8,346 nt of DNA from Victivallales bacterium. Lineage in GTDB: Bacteria; Verrucomicrobiota; Lentisphaeria; Oligosphaerales; Oligosphaeraceae. Location: contig JAFRLP010000214.1 in NCBI GenBank assembly GCA_017431185.1, forward strand, positions 1-8,346. Reading direction: 5' to 3'. A program made the position numbers and the translations under genes. This document shows positions 1 through 6,445 of the stretch, piece by piece. Below the pieces are notes generated by a model. It had not been told where the DNA came from, made no database searches, and worked only from the letters and a program-made list of their open reading frames with translations. Every line of letters begins with the position of its first letter. The first letter of the stretch is position 1.

Positions 1-1800
1 CCTACCTTCGGCGTGGTGATGGCCGTCTTCCTGGGACTGGCCCTGTTCATCGCACTGATGGGAGGGCAGGTCACCATCATGGTCACCGACTGCGTGCAGG
101 GGTTGCTCTCCTACCCGATGTTCGTGCTCATCGTCGCCTACATCTTCTGGCGGTTCTCCTGGACTGACCACATGACCCCCGCCCTGCTGGCAAGGCCGGA
201 GGGACAGAGTTTCGTCAATCCCTACGACACCTACAACCTGCGGGACTTCAACCTCTTCTACGTCACCATCGGCATCTTCACCATGTTCTTCACCAGGATG
301 TCCTGGAGCGGCACCCTGGGCTACAACAGCGCCGCGAAGTCCGCCCACGAGTCCAAGATGGGCGGGTTGCTGGGCACCTGGCGCGGCATGCTTTCCGGCG
401 CGATGTACCTGCTTCTGGCAGCCGTGGCCTACACCTACATGAACCACGCCGAGTTCGCCCAGGACGCCCGCCGCATCCGCAACTGGCTGGCCGACAAGAC
501 CATCGAGGACGTCGCGCCAGGCGCGGAGTATGCCGAGAGCCGCGAAATCCTCCATGCCCAGTTCAAGGCGCTGCCTGCGCGCGAGAAATTCACGCTGAAG
601 TACGAGCGGACTCCGGAGGGCACAAAGGAGTTCGAGAAGGAGAGCACCGACATCTTCCCCGAGACGGCAGCCGCCGAATTGCAGAAACTCCCCAACGGCA
701 AGAAGACCGCGCAGACCTTCAAGACCATCTACGGGCAGATGCTCATCCCCGTCGCCCTGCGCGAAATCTTCCCCGTTGGCATCACCGGAATCTTCTGCGC
801 GCTGATGCTGTTCCTGATGGTCTCCACGGACACGACCTACATGCACTCCTGGGGCAGCATCCTGGTGCAGGACCTGGTGGTGCCCTTCCTCAAGAAACCG
901 CTGACGCCCAAGCAGCAGATCAATGCCCTGCGCATCTCCATCGCCGGCGTCTGCGCCTTCGCCTTCCTGTTCAGTTTCTTCTTCTCGCAGTTCGACTACA
1001 TCCTGATGTTCTTCGCCATCACGGGGGCGATCTGGTCAGGGGCCGGCGTGGTAATCACCCTGGGACTCTACTGGAAGCGCGGCTGCACGTCCGCTGCCTT
1101 CACAGCGCTCATCGCGGGGGCGGTCATCTCGGTGAGCGCCATCATCATCCAGTCCAACTGGGCCAACTACATCTATCCCTGGCTGGTGGGCATGGGATGG
1201 GCTGACGGGCTGGGGCACTTCCTGGAAAACGTCTCCCGCCCGCTCAATCCCTATATCGTCTGGAAGATGGACGCGCACAAGTTCCCCATCAACTCCCGCG
1301 AAATCGCCTTCCTGTCGCAGGCCACCTGCATTCTGCTTTACGTCATTGTCTCCTTCTGCCGCCGCGGCCCCGCCTTCAATCTGGACAAACTGCTTCATCG
1401 CGGCGAATATGCGGACGAGAAGTCCAAGGCAGACCAGTTCGCCCACCAGACCGCAGGGAAATTCAGGCTGGGCGAGTTCATCAAGACCAAACTCATCGGC
1501 ATCACCAGCAACTACACCTTCGGCGACAAGGTGCTGGCCTACAGCGTGTTCTTCTTCTCCTTCGGATACAGCTTCTGCCTCTGCTTCGTCGGCGCCATCA
1601 TCTGGAACGCCTTCTACAGGTGGCCGATGGAGTGGTGGAGCAAGTACTACTACCTGCGGTACCTGGCCATCCCAGCCGGCCTGGGCCTGATCACCACGGT
1701 CTGGTTCGGCATCTGCGGCACCAAAGACCTGTTCCGCCTGTTCAAGGACCTGGAAACGCATGAGGTGGACGCCTCCGACAACGGCTCCGTCCAAAAATAA
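1..1800 (+). CDS. Sodium:solute symporter (SSS family), 5'-truncated by window edge
   Basis: This is the C-terminal 599 residues of an inner-membrane secondary transporter of the sodium:solute symporter family, which moves an organic solute (sugar, sugar acid, amino acid or similar) with Na+. The reading frame is open from base 1, and its first residues (PTFGVVM) align with residue 163 of the complete paralogue downstream, so about 162 residues lie outside the window. Visible are many hydrophobic segments, the motif MVSTDTTYMHSW near nucleotides 820-855 (position and Ser-Thr pair resemble the TM8 sodium-site region of the family), and FFAITGAIWSGAGVVITLGLYWKRG near 1010-1080 (shown here only as a landmark). 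A hydrophilic insert (about 440-715) separates two membrane segments. A C-terminal extension with extra membrane segments ends in a soluble tail, KDLFRLFKDLETHEVD. The stop is TAA. The next gene follows in the same direction after 122 bases. The family is certain; the substrate cannot be read from the sequence. Confidence 0.93.
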   Translation, partial: PTFGVVMAVFLGLALFIALMGGQVTIMVTDCVQGLLSYPMFVLIVAYIFWRFSWTDHMTPALLARPEGQSFVNPYDTYNLRDFNLFYVTIGIFTMFFTRMSWSGTLGYNSAAKSAHESKMGGLLGTWRGMLSGAMYLLLAAVAYTYMNHAEFAQDARRIRNWLADKTIEDVAPGAEYAESREILHAQFKALPAREKFTLKYERTPEGTKEFEKESTDIFPETAAAELQKLPNGKKTAQTFKTIYGQMLIPVALREIFPVGITGIFCALMLFLMVSTDTTYMHSWGSILVQDLVVPFLKKPLTPKQQINALRISIAGVCAFAFLFSFFFSQFDYILMFFAITGAIWSGAGVVITLGLYWKRGCTSAAFTALIAGAVISVSAIIIQSNWANYIYPWLVGMGWADGLGHFLENVSRPLNPYIVWKMDAHKFPINSREIAFLSQATCILLYVIVSFCRRGPAFNLDKLLHRGEYADEKSKADQFAHQTAGKFRLGEFIKTKLIGITSNYTFGDKVLAYSVFFFSFGYSFCLCFVGAIIWNAFYRWPMEWWSKYYYLRYLAIPAGLGLITTVWFGICGTKDLFRLFKDLETHEVDASDNGSVQK

Positions 1801-1847
1801 TTCCCTTTCCTGACCAATAACCTGCCGTCGCCTTTCGTCATTACGAC

Positions 1848-1857
1848 GAGACGTCTC
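1848..1857. promoter_or_regulatory. Short perfect palindrome between the symporter genes
   Basis: GAGACGTCTC is a perfect 10-base palindrome in the 122-base gap between the two symporter genes. The overlapping sequence can also fold as a 5-bp hairpin (CGAGA at 1847-1851 with TCTCG at 1856-1860). It could be a protein-binding site or part of an RNA structure. A palindrome of this length can arise by chance, so function is uncertain. Confidence 0.2.
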
Positions 1858-1861
1858 TCGC

Positions 1862-1881
1862 CAGCCGGCCTTTCCCGGCTG
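1862..1881 (+). terminator. Hairpin between the symporter genes, possible weak terminator or attenuator
   Basis: CAGCCGG (1862-1868) pairs perfectly with CCGGCTG (1875-1881) around a 6-base loop. The stem is GC-rich and lies 61 bases after the stop of the first symporter and 41 bases before the start of the second. No clean T-run follows; the nearest is TTTT about 13 bases later. It is therefore a poor intrinsic terminator, but it could reduce read-through or protect an upstream mRNA end. No convincing promoter is visible in the rest of the gap (1801-1922). Confidence 0.35.
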
Positions 1882-1922
1882 CCCACCATCCACTTTTCAC
1901 CCTCCACAAAAGCATTTTCGTT

Positions 1923-4202
1923 ATGATGACCTGGTTTGACTGGTTGATTGTCAGCATTCCCATTTTCCTGGTGGTATGGGCCGCCCTGAAGAGCCAAAGA
2001 TACGTCAAAGGGGTGGCGGATTTCCTGGCGGCGGGGCGCGTGGCGCGGCGCTATGTGCTCTCCGTGGCGGGCGGCGAAGCGGGCATGGGCCTCATCTCCG
2101 TGGTGGCCGTGATGGAGATGTACTACAAAAGCGGTTTCGCCATCTCCTTCTGGTCAACGTTGACCGCACCCATCTCCCTGCTCCTCGGACTGGTGGGGTT
2201 CTGCACCTACCGCTTCCGCGAGACCCGTGCCTTCACCATGGGGCAGTTCTTCGAGATACGCTACAGCCGCAGCCTCCGCGTGGTGGCTGCCGTCATCCAG
2301 TCCTTCTCCGGCATCGTCAACTACGCCATCTTCCCCGCAGTCGGCGCACGTTTCCTCATCTATTTCCTGGATTTGCCGCTGCGCTTCAAGTTCCTGGGAA
2401 TGGAGTGGCCGACGTTTGGCGTGGTGATGTTCATCTTCCTGGGACTCGCCCTGTTCATCATCACACTGGGCGGACAGATCACCATCATGGTGACGGACTG
2501 CGTGCAAGGCCTGCTCTCCTACCCCATGTACGTGGTCATCGTGGCCTTCTTCCTCTACAAGTTCAGCTGGTCAACCGAGATGGCCCCCTCGCTGATGGCA
2601 CGGGCCCCTGGCGAAAGTTTCCTCAATCCGTATGACACCAGCAACCTCCGCGACTTCAACCTCTTCTATGTGCTGGCGGGCATCATCTCCATCTTCTTCA
2701 GCCGTATGTCCTGGGGCGGCTGCCAGGGCTACAACGGCGCAGCCAAGTCCGCCCACGAGGCAAAGATGGGCGGACTTCTCGGCACCTGGCGCATGGGCTT
2801 CAGCACGATGATGTACATCCTCCTCTCCGTCGTCGCCTTCACCTTCCTGAACCACCAGGATTTCGCCAAGGAGGCACGAGAGACCCGCAGCTGGCTTGCG
2901 GCCAAGGCGCTGGATGACGTCGCCCACGTCCCTGAACTCGACGCAAAACGGGCCGAACTTCTCGACGCCTACCAGAAAGTGCCCCAGCGTACCCAGTTCA
3001 GCAAGGAATTCGCCACCAGCGAGGCCTACAAGGCGGAAGCGGGAGACCCCTATCAGGCGCTCACCAATGAAGCGTTCAAAGATGTTCCCAACGGCAAAAA
3101 GACCGCCCAGACCTTTACCACCATCTACGGTCAGATGCTTGTCCCCGTCGCCCTGCGCAACATTTTCCCAGTTGGGGTAACAGGCATTTTCTGCGCGATG
3201 ATGATTTTCCTGATGGTCTCCACCGACACAACCTACATGCACTCCTGGGGCACCATTCTGGTGCAAGACCTGGTGCTGCCGCTGCGCAAGAAGCCCTTCA
3301 CTCCCAAACAGCAGATCAACGCATTGCGCTGGGCCATCGCCGCAGTCTGCGCCTTCGCCTTCCTGTTCAGCATGTTCTTCGCCCAGGTGGATTTCATCCT
3401 GATGTTCTTTGCCATCACGGGGGCCATCTGGTCGGGTGCAGGAGTGGTCATCACTCTGGGACTGTACTGGAAGAAAGGCTGCACAGCGGCGGCGTTCGCG
3501 TCGCTCATCGCGGGTGCGACCATCTCCGTCACCGGCATGGTACTGCAATCGACTTGGGCGGCCCACGTCTATCCCTGGCTGGAGAGCATGGGCTGGGTCG
3601 CAGGCATCGGCCATTTCCTGGAGACGGTCTCTCGTCCCTTCAATCCCTACATCGTGTGGACAATGAACGCGCAGAAATTCCCCATCAACTCCACGGAAAT
3701 CGCCTTCATCACGCAGTTGATTTGCATCATCCTCTACGTTACCATCTCGCTCTGCCGCCGCGGCCCCGCCTTCAACATGGACAAGATGCTCCACCGCGGC
3801 ATTTACGCGGACGAACAGTCCAAGGCCGACCAGATGGCGCGTGAAGGCATGCCCAAACTGACCCTCTGGGGCTTCATCTGCAGCAAGGTGGTTGGCATTG
3901 ACGGCAACTACACCAAAGGGGACAAGGTTCTGGCGTGGAGCGTCTTCACCTACTCCTTTGGCTATGGTTTCGTGCTTCTGTTCATCCTCCCCATTGTCTG
4001 GAACCTGTTCCAGGATTGGCCTCTGGAGTGGTGGAGCGCCTATTTCTACATCAAGAACATGCTGGTGGCAGGACTCATCGGAGTCATCAGCACGATTTGG
4101 TTCGGTTGGTGCGGCACCAAGGACCTCTTCCGCCTCTTTAAGGATTTGGAGACCCATGAGGTTGATGAGAATGACAACGGAACCGTGACGAAAGCCAACT
4201 GA
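1923..4202 (+). CDS. Sodium:solute symporter (SSS family), full-length paralogue
   Basis: This 759-residue inner-membrane transporter belongs to the sodium:solute symporter family and is expected to couple solute uptake to the Na+ gradient. It is longer than classic members (roughly 500-550 residues). About 14-15 hydrophobic segments can be seen, starting at residues 4-22. The sequence TDCVQGLLSYP (191-201) and the Ser433-Thr434 pair in MVSTDTTYMHSW match the family core, the latter probably the Na2 sodium-site region. A charged, non-membrane insert covers about residues 310-395. A C-terminal extension (about 640-759) adds two membrane segments and a WPLEWW motif and ends with a charged cytosolic tail. 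The start ATGATG is chosen because MTWFDWLIV leads straight into the first membrane helix. There is no Shine-Dalgarno sequence in front of it, unlike the other plus-strand genes. It aligns with the upstream symporter with only a small indel in the insert and a slightly longer tail. The substrate is unknown. Confidence 0.95.
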   Translation: MMTWFDWLIVSIPIFLVVWAALKSQRYVKGVADFLAAGRVARRYVLSVAGGEAGMGLISVVAVMEMYYKSGFAISFWSTLTAPISLLLGLVGFCTYRFRETRAFTMGQFFEIRYSRSLRVVAAVIQSFSGIVNYAIFPAVGARFLIYFLDLPLRFKFLGMEWPTFGVVMFIFLGLALFIITLGGQITIMVTDCVQGLLSYPMYVVIVAFFLYKFSWSTEMAPSLMARAPGESFLNPYDTSNLRDFNLFYVLAGIISIFFSRMSWGGCQGYNGAAKSAHEAKMGGLLGTWRMGFSTMMYILLSVVAFTFLNHQDFAKEARETRSWLAAKALDDVAHVPELDAKRAELLDAYQKVPQRTQFSKEFATSEAYKAEAGDPYQALTNEAFKDVPNGKKTAQTFTTIYGQMLVPVALRNIFPVGVTGIFCAMMIFLMVSTDTTYMHSWGTILVQDLVLPLRKKPFTPKQQINALRWAIAAVCAFAFLFSMFFAQVDFILMFFAITGAIWSGAGVVITLGLYWKKGCTAAAFASLIAGATISVTGMVLQSTWAAHVYPWLESMGWVAGIGHFLETVSRPFNPYIVWTMNAQKFPINSTEIAFITQLICIILYVTISLCRRGPAFNMDKMLHRGIYADEQSKADQMAREGMPKLTLWGFICSKVVGIDGNYTKGDKVLAWSVFTYSFGYGFVLLFILPIVWNLFQDWPLEWWSAYFYIKNMLVAGLIGVISTIWFGWCGTKDLFRLFKDLETHEVDENDNGTVTKAN

Positions 4203-4239
4203 GACCGGACACAACTGCTGCCCGTGCTTCACTCACACC

Positions 4240-4246
4240 AGGAGAG
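4240..4246 (+). promoter_or_regulatory. Ribosome binding site that fixes the lipoprotein start
   Basis: AGGAGAG ends 7 bases before the ATG at 4254. It supports that ATG over the in-frame ATG at 4224, which would place ten polar residues (MLHSHQESEN) in front of an otherwise normal lipoprotein signal peptide and has no such site. Confidence 0.7.
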
Positions 4247-4253
4247 CGAGAAC

Positions 4254-5054
4254 ATGACCCGTACCATCACCATGGCGGCCTGCATTGCCGCCCTGACCCT
4301 TTCGCTAGTGGGCTGCACCACCAGACCCAACGCCAAGGCCGAGCCGTTTGAACTGAACAGCCCCAGGGTTGAACTGATTGCCTCACGGGTCAAAGTCCCC
4401 GTCACCCTGGACGGCGTGCTCTCGCCCCAGGAATGGAGCACGGCCAAGGCCTATCCATTGACGACGCCCACACTGTACATTCCAGAGCATACGCCCCCCA
4501 AGATGGCCGCCCATTACTTCAAGGACAAGTTTGAGCCAGGCACGGTACGGTTCCTCTATGATGCGGAGAACCTCTACGTCGGCGTTCAGCTGGAGGACTC
4601 CAGCCTGGTGCAGTTCGCAGAGGACAATGGCGGGCACCTCTACCAGAAAGGCGACCTCGTTGAGGTTTTCATCAAAGGCGAGAACACCCACGAATACTGG
4701 GAACTCTATGGCTCCCCCAACAACCTGCGCACCGCCTTCTTCTTCCACACCCGCGGCTTTCCAATCCTGGACAAGACGGATGAGTGCACGGTGCGCATCG
4801 CCGCCAAAGTCAACGGCACGCTCAACAATTTCCAGGACAAGGACAAAGGCTGGAGCATAGAGTTCCGCATTCCGCGCACGGAACTGGCCAAAATCGGGCT
4901 TGACCGCCCTGGCAATCCCATCACAGTCCTGGTGGCACGCTACAATTACACCTACGGCTCCATCCAGGGGGGACCGCGCTACTCCACGCTGCCCAAACTC
5001 CCCATCGCCAACTACCACGCCACCGAATATTACGGAAAACTCCTGCTTCAATAA
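4254..5054 (+). CDS. Lipoprotein with CBM9-like (DOMON-type) carbohydrate-binding domain
   Basis: This 266-residue exported lipoprotein probably binds a sugar or related ligand at the envelope. Residues 1-20 form a signal peptide (MTRT, then a hydrophobic core) ending in the lipobox LVGC, with the lipid-bearing cysteine at position 21. The rest resembles the carbohydrate-binding family 9-like fold. Supporting landmarks are TLDGVLSPQEW (51-61, the typical 'DG..s..EW' opening), VRFLYDAENLYVGVQLED (98-115), GDLVEVFIKG (133-142), GWSIEFRIPRTEL (199-211) and a closing YYGKLLL. No catalytic motif is seen. The gene lies 51 bases after the second symporter with a good ribosome site, so it probably shares its transcript and may collect solute for the symporters; this is inference. 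The fold is fairly sure, while the ligand and the choice of inner or outer membrane are not. Confidence 0.82.
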   Translation: MTRTITMAACIAALTLSLVGCTTRPNAKAEPFELNSPRVELIASRVKVPVTLDGVLSPQEWSTAKAYPLTTPTLYIPEHTPPKMAAHYFKDKFEPGTVRFLYDAENLYVGVQLEDSSLVQFAEDNGGHLYQKGDLVEVFIKGENTHEYWELYGSPNNLRTAFFFHTRGFPILDKTDECTVRIAAKVNGTLNNFQDKDKGWSIEFRIPRTELAKIGLDRPGNPITVLVARYNYTYGSIQGGPRYSTLPKLPIANYHATEYYGKLLLQ

Positions 5055-5067
5055 ACCGGCGGAGAGC

Positions 5068-5125
5068 AAGGCAGGACACATGACACCGCCCCGTTGCGGC
5101 GACGCAGGAAACGCTACTGCCTTTT
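5068..5125 (+). terminator. Possible 3' end structure of the symporter-lipoprotein unit
   Basis: AAGGCAG (5068-5074) is complementary to CTGCCTT (5117-5123), which continues into TT. The sequence between can form smaller GC hairpins (CCGC with GCGG around 5086-5098; GCAG 5104-5107 with CTGC 5117-5120). On the plus strand this ends in CTTTT, as a weak intrinsic terminator would. The long loop makes it doubtful, and it overlaps the last codons of the convergent permease gene. Confidence 0.25.
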
Positions 5126-6217
5126 CCACATGACGCCAAAGGCCACCGCCAGGAAAACCAGATTGGACAAGGCTCCGCCCACAAACGGGGGGAGCCAGCC
5201 GTGAATGCCGAAATTCAGGCCAAGCTGGCCAACCAGATAGAAGCATACCAGCAGGAATATCACACTGGCAAAACCGCGCATCAACCCCATGCGGTCATTG
5301 GCGATGGTCAAAGCCACCCCAAACAGCGCGGCAACCAGACTTCCCAAAGGGAAGGTGAGCCGATGCCATAGAAAGCACCTGATTTGCTTGACCAGTTGTC
5401 CGGAGACCACCACCTTTCCCTGCAAGGCGCGGCATAACTCCCGGATAGACCGCTGTTCCCAATTGATTTGCGAGACTCCAAAGTCATCGGGCGTCTCCGA
5501 AAACTCCTCCCGTCCTTTGGCCAGTTCCGTGAAATGCCGGGGATTTCCGTCCATCCGCTGTCCATCCTCCGAAAGCGGCACGAAAGTGACATGACGGAAA
5601 AGCCATCCGTCCTTTCGGGAGTATTCCGCGGATTGCGCGGAGAGCACCCACCGCGTGGATGAATCCGCCCGAAACTGCCGAACCACCACCCCCCGGAGAG
5701 GTTCCTTCCGGCTGTATTCCTGAATGAACCAGTCGCGGTTGCCCTGGAGATAACGGAAGGTCAGCGCGCCATCCTGGCGTTTCTTTCCCAGATGCTCCTG
5801 CTCGATGCGCATGACATATTGGGCGCAGGCGGGCCCCGCCGCCTCATTGACCGCGAAAACCACACCACAGCACAGCACGGCCAGCGCCCACACGGGGAAT
5901 GCGCAGGAAAACAGGGAGAGGCCAGCCGCCCTCAACGCCGTCAGTTCATTGTGCCGCCCCATCATCAAAGTCATGAAACTTGCCGCCAAAAGCACGCTGA
6001 TGGGGGCGACCGCAACCAGGTTCTGAGGCTGCCTGGCCAGAAAATACATGGCCATCACCTGGAAAGAGACCCTCTTGTCCAGAAAATCGTGGATGTTTCC
6101 AAACACGTCATTCAGCAGGAACAACGAGGCAAAACCAAGCAACGAGCAAACCAGCGGCAACAGAAAACTGCCCGCAAAGTACCTGAGCAATATGGGCGAA
6201 GGACGGCGCAAGGACAA
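5114..6217 (-). CDS. LptF/LptG-family permease (lipopolysaccharide export)
   Basis: This 367-residue inner-membrane protein belongs to the LptF/LptG (YjgP/YjgQ) family. Known members pair up with the ATPase LptB to pull lipopolysaccharide out of the inner membrane toward the LptC-LptA bridge. Family landmarks are ILLRYFAGSFLLPL at 9-22 (start of helix 1), a helix near 65-87, RHNELTALRAAGLS (88-101), a helix at about 103-124, a soluble periplasmic part of beta-jellyroll type (about 125-275), and WHRLTFPLGSLVAALFGV (284-301) followed by two more helices. Length matches the family (about 350-400). The start is TTG at 6217: no ATG or GTG lies between the upstream in-frame stop (6266-6268) and this codon, and the start places helix 1 where the family has it. 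The Shine-Dalgarno match is weak. I cannot tell LptF from LptG. The usual partner gene is not adjacent here. The C-terminus converges with the lipoprotein gene, leaving 59 bases between them. Confidence 0.88.
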   Translation of the reverse strand: MSLRRPSPILLRYFAGSFLLPLVCSLLGFASLFLLNDVFGNIHDFLDKRVSFQVMAMYFLARQPQNLVAVAPISVLLAASFMTLMMGRHNELTALRAAGLSLFSCAFPVWALAVLCCGVVFAVNEAAGPACAQYVMRIEQEHLGKKRQDGALTFRYLQGNRDWFIQEYSRKEPLRGVVVRQFRADSSTRWVLSAQSAEYSRKDGWLFRHVTFVPLSEDGQRMDGNPRHFTELAKGREEFSETPDDFGVSQINWEQRSIRELCRALQGKVVVSGQLVKQIRCFLWHRLTFPLGSLVAALFGVALTIANDRMGLMRGFASVIFLLVCFYLVGQLGLNFGIHGWLPPFVGGALSNLVFLAVAFGVMWKRQ

Positions 6218-6273
6218 CTCGACGATGGCTTCTCGGGGGAAACCTTTGACGGAAGAATCACTATTTCAATCCT

Positions 6274-6302
6274 AATGTACACTCCCACACCCGCCAAGTC
6301 AA
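6274..6302 (-). promoter_or_regulatory. Predicted promoter of the LptF/G-type permease
   Basis: Read on the minus strand, TTGACT (6302-6297) is followed after exactly 17 bases by TACATT (6279-6274). This is a close match to the housekeeping -35 and a fair match to the -10 consensus at ideal spacing. Transcription would begin near 6267, about 50 bases before the TTG start codon. It comes from pattern reading only. Confidence 0.5.
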
Positions 6303-6303
6303 A

Positions 6304-6326
6304 CAGACAAGTCCGTTTCAGACAAG
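6304..6326. repeat. 8-bp direct repeat between divergent promoters
   Basis: CAGACAAG occurs at 6304-6311 and again at 6319-6326, a 15-base period. Both copies lie between the two predicted -35 boxes of the divergent genes, where a regulator could act on either side. The seven bases between them (TCCGTTT) contain nothing obvious. No regulator gene is present in the window. Confidence 0.35.
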
Positions 6327-6331
6327 ATTTC

Positions 6332-6369
6332 AAAAAAAATTTGCCCATTTCAGGAAAAAGGTTTATATT
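6332..6369 (+). promoter_or_regulatory. Predicted promoter of the GH4 homologue with upstream A-tract
   Basis: TTGCCC (6341-6346) is followed after 17 bases by TATATT (6364-6369). A run of eight A residues (6332-6339) sits directly upstream, where UP elements bind the RNA polymerase alpha subunit. The local sequence is clearly more AT-rich than the coding DNA around it. Transcription would start near 6376, giving a leader of about 70 bases before the ATG at 6446. Confidence 0.5.
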
Positions 6370-6371
6370 AT

Positions 6372-6384
6372 AACATTTAATGTT
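6372..6384. promoter_or_regulatory. Dyad at the start site of the GH4 promoter, candidate operator
   Basis: AACATT and AATGTT form a perfect 13-base dyad around one central T. It begins three bases after the predicted -10 box and covers the expected transcription start, a classic place for a repressor to block initiation. No regulator gene is seen in the window, so the binding protein is unknown. AT-rich dyads of this length do occur by chance. Confidence 0.35.
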
Positions 6385-6445
6385 GTTTTCATGGAGACAA
6401 CATCCGACACTCGTTTGTTCCATCTTTGCCCCAAAGGTTCGGGAA

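Noticed and set aside
1036..1893. Minus-strand open frame of 285 codons opposite the end of the first symporter
   Set aside because: Shadow of the symporter; composition rich in Gly, Glu, Asp and Val with no fold signature.
2571..4232. Long minus-strand open frame (553 codons) opposite the second symporter
   Set aside because: Its product is a low-hydrophobicity, His/Asp/Glu/Gly-rich chain typical of the antisense of GC-rich coding DNA, with no domain. The plus strand encodes a clear transporter.
4224..4253. Ten-residue N-terminal extension of the lipoprotein
   Set aside because: It would bury the ribosome site in coding sequence and put polar residues before a normal signal peptide.
4383..5246. 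Minus-strand open frame of 287 codons across the lipoprotein and permease ends
   Set aside because: It overlaps the lipoprotein gene and the permease C-terminus, both of which have family motifs; no motif of its own.
5792..6373. Plus-strand open frame of 193 codons opposite the permease N-terminus
   Set aside because: Gln/His/Arg-rich antisense of a membrane protein; it also runs across the divergent promoter region.
6380..6445. 22-residue N-terminal extension of the GH4 homologue
   Set aside because: The upstream ATG lies within the candidate operator dyad and has no ribosome site, while the Rossmann strand and AAAGG support the ATG at 6446.
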